Notes: generated from the letters alone by a model not told the origin. DNA of 64,000 nt from Nocardia carnea (GCF_029868855.1 NZ_JARWOV010000063.1:1-64000), one strand, 5' to 3'. Counted from the stretch's first letter, positions 35,094 through 43,601 are shown. Made by a program: numbers and translations.

Positions 35094-35990
35094 ATGGGTT
35101 CGACGCTTTTCGCGGTAGCATTGCCGCTCGCACTCGGGATCGTGATGTTCGGCCTCGGGCTGACACTGACGATCGATGATTTCACCCGGGTGGTGAAACA
35201 TCCGAGGACCGCGGTGATCGCGCTGCTCTGCCAAGTGGTCGTGCTGCCGCTGATCTGTTTCGGCCTGGTGCACTTGTTCGGATTGGACGGAGTGCTCGCG
35301 GTCGGGATGATGCTGCTGGTCGCCTCGCCCGGCGGAACATCGGCGAATCTGTTCAGCCATATCGCCGGCGGAAACGTGGCCCTCAACATCACGCTGACGG
35401 CAATCAATTCGGTGCTGGCGGTGTTCACCCTGCCGGTGGTCGTCGCCGTCTCCTACGCGGTATTCCTGGACGACAGCGCGGCGGTCGTCTTCCACCCCGC
35501 GAAGTTCGTTCAGGTGTTCGTGCTGGTCCTGGTTCCGGTGACGGTGGGTATGTGGGTGCGTCGGCGCTACCCGGACTGGTCCCGGCGCATGCAGCCCAAG
35601 GTGAAGGCCGCCGCGGCGGTGGTGCTGGTCTTCGTGGTACTCGCCGCCTTGTTCTCCGAACTCGACACCGTCGCCGGACACCTCGGCGAACTGGGCCTGA
35701 TAGCTCTCCTGCTCAGTACCTGCAGCCTGCTCATCGGCTATCTGGTGCCCCGGGCCCTCGGTGTCCAACGAGCCGACGCCATTGCCGCCGGGATGGAGAT
35801 CGGCGTGCACAATGCCGCGCTGGCGATCACCGTCGCGACCACCGTCCTGGACAACGAAGCGATGGCAGTCCCGGCCGCCCTGTACGGGTTCCTCATGAAC
35901 ATTCCCGCGTCGATCGCCGCTGTCCTGTTCGCCGGATCCGGGCGCGCCGACCGCACCTCGGGGTCCTCCGGAGCCCTGCCGCAACGATAG
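35094..35990 (+). CDS. Bile acid:sodium symporter (BASS) family transporter
   Basis: A 298-residue hydrophobic protein with about nine membrane helices: LPLALGIVMFGLGLTLTIDDF, VGMMLLVASPGGTSANLFSH (the BASS core crossing motif) and GMEIGVHNAALAITVATTVL. BASS proteins move organic anions such as bile acids, pantoate or keto acids with sodium. ATG at 35094 was chosen for its GGAAGGA site; ATG at 35067 is also possible. It is separate from the riboswitch transcript, which runs the other way. Confidence 0.87.
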   Translation: MGSTLFAVALPLALGIVMFGLGLTLTIDDFTRVVKHPRTAVIALLCQVVVLPLICFGLVHLFGLDGVLAVGMMLLVASPGGTSANLFSHIAGGNVALNITLTAINSVLAVFTLPVVVAVSYAVFLDDSAAVVFHPAKFVQVFVLVLVPVTVGMWVRRRYPDWSRRMQPKVKAAAAVVLVFVVLAALFSELDTVAGHLGELGLIALLLSTCSLLIGYLVPRALGVQRADAIAAGMEIGVHNAALAITVATTVLDNEAMAVPAALYGFLMNIPASIAAVLFAGSGRADRTSGSSGALPQR

Positions 35991-36099
35991 GGTCGTGCAC
36001 GGTTGCCCGGTGCGCGATACCGGCGCCGGGTGACCGGAATCGACGAGATGGACAGCCGGCACCGAGGCACTGTGCCCGGCCCGGTAGAGGAGGCAGGTC

Positions 36100-36918
36100 G
36101 TGGAATACGGCGTTTCGACTTTCGTGACCGACGACGGCATCGGGCCTGCCGCGCTGGGCCGGGCGCTGGAAGAACGTGGACTGGGTTCGCTTTTCCTGGC
36201 CGAGCATTCGCATATCCCGGTGGAGCGGACCTCCCCGTGGCCCGGTGGCGCGGAACTGCCCCGCCACTATTACCGGACCTTCGACCCGTTCGTCGCGCTG
36301 GCCGCGGCCGCGGCGGTCACCGAACGGCTGCGCGTCGGGACCGGTATCGCGCTCGTCGTTCAACGTGACCCGATCCACCTGGCCAAAGAGGTCGCCACCC
36401 TGGACCGGGTTTCGAACGGGCGGGCCGTCCTCGGTGTCGGCGCCGGCTGGAATCGCGAGGAAATGCGCAACCACGGCACCGACCCGAAAACCCGGATGCG
36501 GCTGCTGCGGGAGCGTGTCCTGGCGATGAAGGCACTCTGGACCCAGGACGAAGCGGAATTCCACGGCGAGTTCGTCGATTTCGACCCCGTGTTCTGCTAC
36601 CCCAAACCGGTCCGCGCACCCCATCCGCCGGTGCTCATCGGTGGAGCCGGCCCGACCACCTTCGACCGTGTCCTGGACTTCGGCGACGGCTGGATGCCGC
36701 TCTACGGCCGCGGCACCGACGAACTGCCGGCCCGGATCACCGAGCTGCGCGAGCGCGCGAACCGGCCCCTGCAGGTCACGATGTTCGGCGTCCCACCCGA
36801 ACCGGATATTGTCGCCGAACTGGCGGAGGCCGGGGTGGACGAGGCACTGTTCAACCTGCCCACCGAACCCGAACCCGAAAGCCTGCGCCGCCTCGATCGC
36901 CTGGCCGAGCTGATCTGA
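36100..36918 (+). CDS. LLM-class F420-dependent oxidoreductase
   Basis: A 272-residue protein: FLAEHSHIPV, RLRVGTGIALVVQRDPIHLA, LDRVSNGRAVLGVGAGWNRE and PPVLIGGAGPTTFDRVLDFG match the TIGR03619-type F420-dependent LLM group. It reduces or oxidises a substrate using F420 (or flavin). GTG start with GAGGAGG 8 bp upstream. Length and N-terminus (MEYGVSTFVTDDGI) are complete, unlike the LLM gene at 26370. Confidence 0.88.
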   Translation: MEYGVSTFVTDDGIGPAALGRALEERGLGSLFLAEHSHIPVERTSPWPGGAELPRHYYRTFDPFVALAAAAAVTERLRVGTGIALVVQRDPIHLAKEVATLDRVSNGRAVLGVGAGWNREEMRNHGTDPKTRMRLLRERVLAMKALWTQDEAEFHGEFVDFDPVFCYPKPVRAPHPPVLIGGAGPTTFDRVLDFGDGWMPLYGRGTDELPARITELRERANRPLQVTMFGVPPEPDIVAELAEAGVDEALFNLPTEPEPESLRRLDRLAELI

Positions 36919-36931
36919 TTCCCGCGGCGGA

Positions 36932-37495
36932 TCAGCGCCGTTTCGGGCGGTAGGCGCGGCCGAAGCTGCGTGGGCTGTGGTCGTAGATTTCGACCAGTTC
37001 CCAGTCGAGCCGCCGCCCGCCGGGGACATCGAAGATCCGGATGCCGTCGCCGAGGAACACCGGGGCGACGAAAACCTGCAACTCGTCGATGAGATCGTGT
37101 TCGAGAGCCTGGCGGGCGATATCGGCGCTGATGATCTGGATATCCCGGTCGCCGGCGATTTCCCGAGCGCGGCGGATGGCTTCCTCGATATCGCAGTTCA
37201 GTGCCACGACGGACGGATCGCCGGCGAGCTCGTCCGGCCGGTGGGTGAGGATGAACTCGGTCCCGGACCATGCGCCGCCGTAGGCCGAGGAGGTCAGCTC
37301 GTCGCGTTCGTCGCGCTGGGCGATCGCGGCGTCGTAGCCGGCTCGCCCGGAGATGATCACGCCGACCTGGGCGGCCAGTTGTTCTGTGGTACCGGCGGCG
37401 GACGGTTCCGCTGTCGAGAACCAGCTCATATCGTGTCCGGGTCCGGCGATGAAACCATCGATCGAACAGGTGAATCCCCAGGCGACCTTGCCCAT
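36932..37495 (-). CDS. Dihydrofolate reductase-family protein (RibD C-terminal domain)
   Basis: A 187-residue stand-alone RibD-C/DHFR-fold protein: GKVAWGFTCSIDGFIAGPG at the start, IISGRAGYDAA, FILTHRPDEL, a nucleotide-binding IISADIARQAL and LQVFVAPVFLGDGIRIF. Such proteins are NAD(P)H-dependent reductases of unknown substrate in actinobacteria. ATG at 37495 with a GGAG site was preferred over a GTG eight codons upstream. Convergent with the LLM gene, 13 bp apart. Confidence 0.85.
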   Translation of the reverse strand: MGKVAWGFTCSIDGFIAGPGHDMSWFSTAEPSAAGTTEQLAAQVGVIISGRAGYDAAIAQRDERDELTSSAYGGAWSGTEFILTHRPDELAGDPSVVALNCDIEEAIRRAREIAGDRDIQIISADIARQALEHDLIDELQVFVAPVFLGDGIRIFDVPGGRRLDWELVEIYDHSPRSFGRAYRPKRR

Positions 37496-37719
37496 CTCCA
37501 CTCCAGCGCCCCGCACCATCGGTCCGGCGGACGCCGAGGCCTGCGTGGCGCCGGTTCGGAAGGTCGGCCCTCCTCTCGTACGGACGATACGACGAAGCCG
37601 AACTCATCGGTCCCCGGCGACACCCACGACATCGGACTTGTTCAGGGCCGATCTTTCCGCCGCGGCCGAACACAGCTTCGAATTCCGCCGCTGCCCGGGC
37701 TTCCTCTGCAGGCAGGTGG

Positions 37720-38691
37720 TCATGTCAGGTCGAGGAGGATCTTGCCGACCGCGCGGCCGGCCGCGACCTCGTCGAGGGCCGCGGCCGCCTGTTCGAGGGG
37801 GAAAACGGCGCCGATATGGGGGGAAACGTGGCCGGAGACGAGCAGGTCGGTGAGTTCCTTTTCGTTTCTACCGAACTCGTCGGGCTCGATGTCCTGGAAT
37901 TGGAACCCCAGGACCTGTAACCCTTTGACCAGCACCAGATTCAGTGGGATTCGGGGGACGGTACCGGATGCGTAGCCGATGGTGACGAATCGTCCGCCCC
38001 GGCGCAGCGAACGCAGGGCGGGTTCGGACAGGTCGCCGCCGACCGGGTCGAGGACCGCGGCGGCACCTTCCGGTACGGCGGTACGGAGCTGTTCGCGCAG
38101 TCTGCCGTCGCGGTGGTCGATCAGGCGGGTGGCTCCGTAGGAGTGGGCGGTGGCCAGTTTGGCGGCCGAGGACGCCACCGCGACCACTTCCGCGCCGAGC
38201 GCGACCGCGAGCTGCACGGCCGCCAGCCCCACCCCGCCGCCCGCGCCGAGCACGATCACAGTTTCACCCGGGCGGACCCGGGCCACCGAACGCAGGCAGT
38301 GATAGGCGGTGCGGTAGGCGACACCGAACGCGGCCGCCGTGCGATCGTCCACGCCTTCCGGGACAGGTGTGAGATTCGCTGCGGGCGAGACGATCTGGTC
38401 GGCGAAAGCGCCGTACAGCCCGGTACCGGTGACACGGTCCCCGATGGCGCAGCCCGCACAACCGGGACCCAATTCGACGATCTCCCCGGCGAACTCACTG
38501 CCGGGCACGAACGGTGGCGGCACGGTGATCTGGTATTTGCCGCCGATCAACAGCACATCCGGGAAATTGACGGCCGCGGCGCGCACCCGGACCCGTGCCT
38601 GCCCGTTCTCGGGTACGGGCACGGGCCGCTGCTCGATGCGCAGGACGTCGGGTGCCCCGTATTCGGGACAGACCACCGCCCGGACGGTCAC
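37720..38691 (-). CDS. NADPH:quinone reductase-like MDR oxidoreductase
   Basis: A 323-residue zinc-independent MDR protein: N-terminal PEYGAPDVLRIEQRPVPVP, AAAVNFPDVLLIGGKY, FVPGSEFAGEIVELG, AYRTAYHCLRSVARVRPG and the nucleotide-binding LGAGGGVGLAAVQLA. It transfers hydride from NADPH to a quinone or enone/enoyl-CoA. GTG in a GTGA overlap with the crotonase stop was chosen; a GTG four codons earlier is possible. Forms an operon with that crotonase. Confidence 0.87.
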   Translation of the reverse strand: MTVRAVVCPEYGAPDVLRIEQRPVPVPENGQARVRVRAAAVNFPDVLLIGGKYQITVPPPFVPGSEFAGEIVELGPGCAGCAIGDRVTGTGLYGAFADQIVSPAANLTPVPEGVDDRTAAAFGVAYRTAYHCLRSVARVRPGETVIVLGAGGGVGLAAVQLAVALGAEVVAVASSAAKLATAHSYGATRLIDHRDGRLREQLRTAVPEGAAAVLDPVGGDLSEPALRSLRRGGRFVTIGYASGTVPRIPLNLVLVKGLQVLGFQFQDIEPDEFGRNEKELTDLLVSGHVSPHIGAVFPLEQAAAALDEVAAGRAVGKILLDLT

Positions 38692-39482
38692 TTCCCCTGC
38701 CACACCGGCTCTCGCTTCTCCATGAAGGCGGTGGCGCCTTCTTTGGCGTCGGCGCTGGCGAACACCACGCCCTGCCAGTACCGCAGCCGGTCGGCCGCCT
38801 TGTCCGGGTCGGTGACCGACAACCGCACCAGTTCCTTACAGGCCGCGACACCCAACGGACCGTTGGCGGCGATCCGCTCGGCGAACCCGATCGCGGTGTC
38901 GAGTACCCGGTCCGCCGGTGTCACCGCGTTGAACAGGCCGATCTCGTATCCGCGGGCAGCGGTGAAGTAGTCGCCGGTCAAGGTGAGCTGCAGGGCGATT
39001 CCGAGGGGTATCCGCTCGGCGATATAGGTGCCGCCACCGCCGGGGAACAAGCCGCGCTGCACCTCCGGCAGCCCGAATTTCGCGGTCTCGGCGGCCACGA
39101 TCAGATCGCAGCCCAGCAGTAATTCCAGGCCGCCGCCCACCGCGGTGCCGTTGGCGGCGCCGATCACCGGGACCTCCACTTTGCCGCGGGTGAGGCGCTG
39201 GAAGGCGCGGTTCTCGGGGGTGTCACCGAATCCGATGTCTTCACCGCCGGAGAACGCCCGCAGATCCATACCCGAGCAGAACGCCTTCTCGCCGGCCGCG
39301 GTGAGTACCAGCGCCCGGATCTCGGGATCCTTCTCGGCGGCCAGCACGGTGGCGCCGATACCGGCGATGAGGTTTCCGTTCAGCGCATTACGGGCCTGCG
39401 GCCGGTTCAAGGTGAGGACGGTTACCGCACCGCGGGATTCGACCAGGAATTCGTCATCGCTCATGCTGTGTCGATCGGTCAT
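38688..39482 (-). CDS. Enoyl-CoA hydratase (crotonase family)
   Basis: A 264-residue crotonase with canonical features: AVTVLTLNRPQARNALNGNL, FCSGMDLRAFSGGED, GTAVGGGLELLLGCDLIVA (first catalytic Glu) and LPEVQRGLFPGGGGTYIAER (second). It hydrates an enoyl-CoA to the 3-hydroxyacyl-CoA. ATG at 39482 follows GGAGGG; an internal ATG (MSDDEF) is an alternative. The frame stays open upstream and fuses with a transposase remnant, so an insertion element abuts its 5-prime end and has probably displaced its original promoter. Confidence 0.9.
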   Translation of the reverse strand: MTDRHSMSDDEFLVESRGAVTVLTLNRPQARNALNGNLIAGIGATVLAAEKDPEIRALVLTAAGEKAFCSGMDLRAFSGGEDIGFGDTPENRAFQRLTRGKVEVPVIGAANGTAVGGGLELLLGCDLIVAAETAKFGLPEVQRGLFPGGGGTYIAERIPLGIALQLTLTGDYFTAARGYEIGLFNAVTPADRVLDTAIGFAERIAANGPLGVAACKELVRLSVTDPDKAADRLRYWQGVVFASADAKEGATAFMEKREPVWQGK

Positions 39483-39545
39483 GACCGAGGGCCCTCCGTG
39501 GTTACGCTCTGCAGCCGCTTCCGAGCCTGACTCGTTCATCGAAAG

Positions 39546-39818
39546 AGCTCCGAGGAAACCCCCGGCTTCAGCCGTGGGGAGGAATCGGAGTTCAGCGTTC
39601 TTCTGGTTCTCGACATAGCGTTTCACTACCTCCAAGGTCGCGCCGCCGAAGGTGGCGACGAAGTACGAGTTGGTCCACAGCGTGGATAAGCGAGACTCGA
39701 GGGAAGGGCACTCGGCTCGCAGGACACGGGAAGTGCGGCCCTTGATCTGCTCGACCAGACGGTGAATCCCGAACTGCGGGTCGCATGAGACGTTGTTCGA
39801 CGCTGATGACATCGGCAC
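39546..39818 (-). pseudogene. tnpA: IS200/IS605 TnpA remnant (C-terminal part)
   Basis: The conserved C-terminal region of a Y1/HUH transposase is readable: QIKGRTSRVLRAECPSLESR, LWTNSYFVATFGGATLEVV and KRYVENQ, which contains the probable catalytic Tyr. The N-terminal half with the His-hydrophobic-His motif is missing; the sequence breaks just before VSCDPQFG. The frame then runs through the element end into the crotonase frame without a stop. Non-functional. Confidence 0.8.
39559..39582. repeat. Left-end hairpin of the IS200/IS605 element
   Basis: CCCC-GGCT/AGCC-GGGG imperfect palindrome, repeated in the same orientation at the other end of the element with a single difference in the first 21 bases. 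Confidence 0.75.
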
Positions 39819-39835
39819 CCGAATGGGATACGTCC

Positions 39836-40567
39836 ATGCTGTATCTTGCCGGTCATGGGGGAAGTTGTGTTCGCTACACCTACCGGCTGCGCCCCGGCGC
39901 GCAAGCGGTGCGCGCCCTCGAAACCGAATGGCATCGCTGCCGGTTCCTGGGGAACGAAGCGGTACATCAGCAGTGCAGCGGGGGCAGACCGACGTTCGTG
40001 CGACTGTCGAATATGCTCACCGAAGCACGCGGCCGTAATGCCTGGTTGCGGGCCGGTTCGCAGGTGGTACAGCAGCAAATGTTGCGTACCTTTGCGCAGG
40101 CGCTCGATTATGGACAGGCCCCGTCGAAGGGCTACCAGCGGGCGAAACTCCAGGCCGCACGGCTGCACAAGAAAACCGCTCGGCAGAACACGCATGAGGC
40201 CCGGCAGTGGGCGCGGCGCGTCGTCGCTGATCATCAGACCATCGCAGTTGAGGACTTCAAGCCGAAGTTCCTCGCCCGTTCCACCATGGCACGGAAAGCG
40301 GCCGACGCTGCGATCGGTGCCGCGAAACAAGAGCTGATCGAACATGCCACGCGGGCGGGGCGAAAGGTGGTGTTGGTTGCGCCCGCGTACACGACCATGA
40401 CCTGCGCAGACCGCGACCGGAACGCCGCTGCTGTAATTCCGGCGGCCACGGTAGAACTCGACCGTGCCAGTGCTGACGACGTGAGACATTGCGAGCCTCC
40501 TTCCGGGGCGGTCAGTGGTGCGGTCCGAGCCGGAAATCCCCCGGCTTCAGCCATGGGGAAGAGTTAA
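39836..40567 (+). pseudogene. tnpB: TnpB remnant with two internal deletions
   Basis: The N-terminus is typical TnpB (VRYTYRLRPGAQAVRALETE, FLGNEAVHQQ, LTEARGRNAWLRAGSQ). The frame then jumps from ALDYGQAPSK directly to GYQRAKLQAARLHKKTARQ, losing the RuvC-I aspartate region. RuvC-II Glu is kept in IAVEDFKPKFLA. A second gap fuses YTTMTCAD to RDRNAA, removing the zinc finger but keeping the RuvC-III Asp. About 245 residues instead of the usual 370-400. An RNA-guided nuclease relic, inactive; the start codon is uncertain. Confidence 0.82.
40538..40563. repeat. Right-end hairpin of the IS200/IS605 element
   Basis: Direct repeat of the left end, overlapping the last codons of tnpB. In intact elements this position encodes the 3-prime part of the guide (omega) RNA. 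Confidence 0.7.
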
Positions 40568-41580
40568 GACCTGTACTCCGTTGTTTCGGCGAGTTCGGCG
40601 GCCGACCGCATGAGTTCGGGCACGATCGGGCCGAAGGATTGCAGTTTCACATCATCGCCCGCGCGCTGGAAACCCTGTTCCAGCACGATGGCGAGCTTCC
40701 ATTTGGCGAGTACCAGGTAGTAGTCGAGATCATCGACCTGGCGTCCGGACACTTCCGCATAATGCGCCACGACCTGATCGCGCGAGGGCATATCGCGCAT
40801 ATCCACATACCCGGAGTCGTCCGGTGCGGAGGTGTCCGCGGGCCAGCCCTGCACCATCCACGCCAGATCCAGTTTCGGATCGCCGACCGTGCCCATCTCC
40901 CAGTCCACGATCGCCGCCAGCCGGGCGGGCGCGCCGTCGCGGTACATGACATTGGCGAACTGATAGTCGCCGTGCATGAGACCCGGGCGGTAATCCAGCG
41001 GGCGGTGTTCGCGCAGCCAGCGGGTCGCGGTGCCCATCCCGTCGAGTTCGCGGCCCTTGATCCGGTCGAAGAAGCCGGTCCACCGAGCGACCTGGCGTTC
41101 GTGGAATCCGTCCGGCCGGCCCAGATCGTGCAGACCGCGGTCGCGCCAGTCCACATTGGACAACAGGGCGATACCCTCGGCGAGCTGGTACGCCAGGCCC
41201 GCGCGGGCGGCGGGATCGGTATCGAAGGGCGCCGGCCAGACCCGGCGATGGTCCATCGGGGACCAGCCGTCCACGAAACCCATCAGATAGAAGGTGCGGC
41301 CGAGTACGGCGGTATCGGTGCAGACGGCGACGGCGGGTGTGTGCGGCACATCGGTACCGTCGAGAGCCTCGATGATCCGCCATTCCCGCAGAATCCCCTT
41401 GTCCCGGTCGGCGGGTGCGTGCCCGGGCGGAATGCGCAGTACGCACCGGTGTTCCCCGCGGGTGATCTCGTAGATCTCGTTCTGCGTCCCGCCCGACAGA
41501 AACCGGGTCTGTAGCGGTTCGCCCTTGCCCGGAAGCCCGGACTCGTCCATCCAGTTCGCCAGTGGCGCGAAGTCGATCAC
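40564..41580 (-). CDS. Aminoglycoside-phosphotransferase-fold kinase (ACAD10/11-type APH domain)
   Basis: A 338-residue APH/choline-kinase-fold protein. FLSGGTQNEIYEITRG is the nucleotide loop, HGDYQFANVMY holds the catalytic Asp and Asn, and IVDWEMGTVGDPKLDLAW the metal-binding Asp. It resembles the kinase domain of ACAD10/ACAD11, and LvaA, which phosphorylate 4-hydroxyacyl-CoA. The GTG start overlaps the stop of an ACAD11-like gene in GTGA, supporting a joint reaction. Ends next to the insertion element. Confidence 0.87.
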   Translation of the reverse strand: MIDFAPLANWMDESGLPGKGEPLQTRFLSGGTQNEIYEITRGEHRCVLRIPPGHAPADRDKGILREWRIIEALDGTDVPHTPAVAVCTDTAVLGRTFYLMGFVDGWSPMDHRRVWPAPFDTDPAARAGLAYQLAEGIALLSNVDWRDRGLHDLGRPDGFHERQVARWTGFFDRIKGRELDGMGTATRWLREHRPLDYRPGLMHGDYQFANVMYRDGAPARLAAIVDWEMGTVGDPKLDLAWMVQGWPADTSAPDDSGYVDMRDMPSRDQVVAHYAEVSGRQVDDLDYYLVLAKWKLAIVLEQGFQRAGDDVKLQSFGPIVPELMRSAAELAETTEYRS

Positions 41581-42878
41581 AGATTGTCCGCCTCGTTGTT
41601 CAGGTATTCGGCGTACTTGGCACGGGCTGCCTCGAGCCGCCGGGGTATCCATTCGGTCGGCCAGTCGTCGTCGCTGGGCCGGTAGTCGCGTAGCACTTGT
41701 TTGGCGACGGTCATCTTGTGGACCTCGGTGGGCCCGTCGGCCAGTCCCATCACCCCGGCGCCGTGGATCATGGTGAAGAACGGCATCTCGTTGGTGGTGC
41801 CCAGGGCGCCGTGCACCTGCATGGCCCGCCAGGCGATATCGTGCAGAACGGCCGGCATCACGACCTTCACCGCGGCGATATCCTTGCGAACCTTCTTGTA
41901 GTCGTTGTATTTGTCGATCTCCCAGGCTGTGTGGAGCACCAGCAACCGGAACTGTTTCAGCTGGGCGTAGGAGTCGGCGATATAGCCCTGGACGAATTGT
42001 TTGTCCGAGAGCCGGCTTCCGGCGGTTTCCCGGCTCAGGGCCCGTTCGCACATCATGTCGACGGCCTTCTGCGCGAGTCCGATCGTGCGCATGGCATGGT
42101 GGATCCGGCCACCGCCGAGCCGGGTCTGGGCGATCACGAACGCCTGGCCTTCGCCGCCGAGCAGGGATTCGGCGGGCACCCGGACATTGTCGTAGTGGAT
42201 GAGTGCGTGGGAGCCGTCGTCGATCGGTTCACCGGCCAGACCGATATTGCGTTCGATCTCGATACCGGGGGTGTCTGCCGGCACCAGGAACATCGACATT
42301 CCCTTGTAGGGGCTGACGTCGGGATTCGTCACGGCCATGACGATCAGGAACGCGGCAGTCCGGGCATTGGAAGAGAAGAACTTCCGGCCGTTGATCACCC
42401 AACCGTCACCGTCGCGTTCGGCCCGGGTACGGAACAGTGTGGGATCCGCGCCGGCGTGCGGTTCGGTCATCGAATAGCAGGAGAACAGTTCGCCGTCGAG
42501 CAGCGGCTGCAGATACTCCTGCTTCTGGGCTTCGGTGCCGTAGTGGGCGATGATCTCGGCGTTGCCGGTATCGGGGGCCTGGCAGCCGAAAACGATGGGC
42601 GCCCAGGAACTGCGGCCCAGGATCTCGTTGAGCAGCGCCAGTTTCAGCTGCCCGTAACCCTGACCCCCCAGTTCCGGACCCAGATGGGTAGCCCACAGGC
42701 CTTGTTCCCGCACACGTTCCTTGAGCGGATCTATCGCTGCTCGGCGGGCCCCCTCGAGCGGTACGAACTGTTGATGCGGCCAGATCAGGTCCAGTGGCTC
42801 CACCTCGTCCCGGACGAAGGTATCGGCCCAGTCCAGCTTCGCCTGGAAGTCGGGTTCGGTCTCGAAATCCCATGCCAT
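41577..42878 (-). CDS. Acyl-CoA dehydrogenase, ACAD11-like
   Basis: A 433-residue ACAD of the longer ACAD10/11-like branch: PHQQFVPLEGARRAAIDPLK near the start, CYSMTEPHAGADPTLFRTRA, WVINGRKFFSSNA, LGGGRIHHAMRTIGLAQKA and GLADGPTEVHKMTVAK with the catalytic Glu. With the coupled kinase it could convert 4-hydroxyacyl-CoA via a 4-phosphoester to an enoyl-CoA, as reported for ACAD11 and LvaAC; this is inference. AGGAGG site before the ATG. Faces TetR-2 across 36 bp containing two motif-1-like sites. Confidence 0.9.
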   Translation of the reverse strand: MAWDFETEPDFQAKLDWADTFVRDEVEPLDLIWPHQQFVPLEGARRAAIDPLKERVREQGLWATHLGPELGGQGYGQLKLALLNEILGRSSWAPIVFGCQAPDTGNAEIIAHYGTEAQKQEYLQPLLDGELFSCYSMTEPHAGADPTLFRTRAERDGDGWVINGRKFFSSNARTAAFLIVMAVTNPDVSPYKGMSMFLVPADTPGIEIERNIGLAGEPIDDGSHALIHYDNVRVPAESLLGGEGQAFVIAQTRLGGGRIHHAMRTIGLAQKAVDMMCERALSRETAGSRLSDKQFVQGYIADSYAQLKQFRLLVLHTAWEIDKYNDYKKVRKDIAAVKVVMPAVLHDIAWRAMQVHGALGTTNEMPFFTMIHGAGVMGLADGPTEVHKMTVAKQVLRDYRPSDDDWPTEWIPRRLEAARAKYAEYLNNEADNL

Positions 42879-42899
42879 TTGCGCCTCCTCTCGTTGAGT

Positions 42900-42935
42900 G
42901 AGAATATCCTTCTTGTGGACAAGAATGCAATTCTT
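42900..42935. promoter_or_regulatory. Tandem motif-1-like operators between ACAD11-like gene and TetR-2
   Basis: AAGAATGCAATTCTT (42921-42935) is a perfect inverted repeat, and GAGAATATCCTTCTT (42900-42914) a degenerate one; their centres are 21 bp apart, two helical turns. The strong copy lies inside the first codons of TetR-2 if the GTG at 42915 is used, so either TetR-2 starts later or the site blocks elongation. Confidence 0.55.
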
Positions 42936-43577
42936 CCGGAGTCGGGGCTGGTCGGGCGGATCGCCCGGAAGGCGGTGGCCGAACGTGAGGCCGAATATGC
43001 CGGCGAGATCCGCCGGCTCCTGGATGCCGCGCTCGAGCAGGTGCGGCGGGGCGGTCCGAATACGCGCCCGCGAGTCGCCGATATCGTGGCCGCCGCCGGG
43101 TTGTCCAACGACGCCTTCTATCGCCATTTCCGGTCGAAGGACGCGCTGATGGCGGCCGTGCTGGCGGACGGGGCGGAACGGCTCGCCGACTATGTCGCGC
43201 ACCGGATGTCGAAGGAGTCCGGGCCGGAGCAGCGGGTGCGGAGCTGGGTGGCGGCGATCCTGGCGCAGGCCGAGCCGGCCAGTGCGGCCGATACCCGGGC
43301 GGTGCTGTGCCAGACCGGTGCGCTCGGCGTGGATCTGGTGTCGGGACAGGCCGGTTCGGCGCCGCAACGGCTCGCGGTCCTGCTGCACGAGCCGTTCGTG
43401 GAGCTCGGGGTGCGGGATCCGGAACACTGTGCGGGGTTGGTTGCCTACGCGATCGTCGGCAAGTTGTCGGAGTACCTCTGGTCGAATACCGAGCCGATGC
43501 CGGAGGAGGTCGAGCGATCGGCCGCGTTCTGCCTCTCCGCGGCCGCCGCTGAGGCCGGGAGGGCCCCGTCGCGATAG
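42915..43577 (+). CDS. TetR-family transcriptional regulator (TetR-2)
   Basis: About 220 residues. Helix-turn-helix at 53-72 (RVADIVAAAGLSNDAFYRHF), then RSKDALMAAVLADGAERLAD, standard for TetR. The C-terminal domain is all helical. The start is uncertain: GTG at 42915 is listed; GTG at 42975 has a GGAAGG site and would leave the operator outside the gene. Divergent from the ACAD11-like/kinase pair and 29 bp upstream of a motif-2 site, so it could control either. Confidence 0.82.
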   Translation: MDKNAILPESGLVGRIARKAVAEREAEYAGEIRRLLDAALEQVRRGGPNTRPRVADIVAAAGLSNDAFYRHFRSKDALMAAVLADGAERLADYVAHRMSKESGPEQRVRSWVAAILAQAEPASAADTRAVLCQTGALGVDLVSGQAGSAPQRLAVLLHEPFVELGVRDPEHCAGLVAYAIVGKLSEYLWSNTEPMPEEVERSAAFCLSAAAAEAGRAPSR

Positions 43578-43601
43578 GGTGCGACCCCAACCCGGTAAAC
43601 A

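Larger units (their letters stand above)
39555..40567. mobile_element. Decayed IS200/IS605-family insertion element
   Basis: Divergent remnants of tnpA (minus) and tnpB (plus) lie between two near-identical hairpin-forming ends: CCCCCGGCTTCAGCCGTGGGG (39559-39579) and CCCCCGGCTTCAGCCATGGGG (40538-40558). The ends are direct repeats, each an imperfect palindrome, as expected for an element moved as single-stranded DNA. Both protein genes carry internal deletions, so it cannot move by itself, though the ends could be used by a transposase in trans. Exact outer boundaries are estimates. Confidence 0.82.

Noticed and set aside
41697..42900. Long plus-strand open frame joined to TetR-2
   Set aside because: It is the antisense of the ACAD11-like gene; only the part after 42915 has a protein family pattern.
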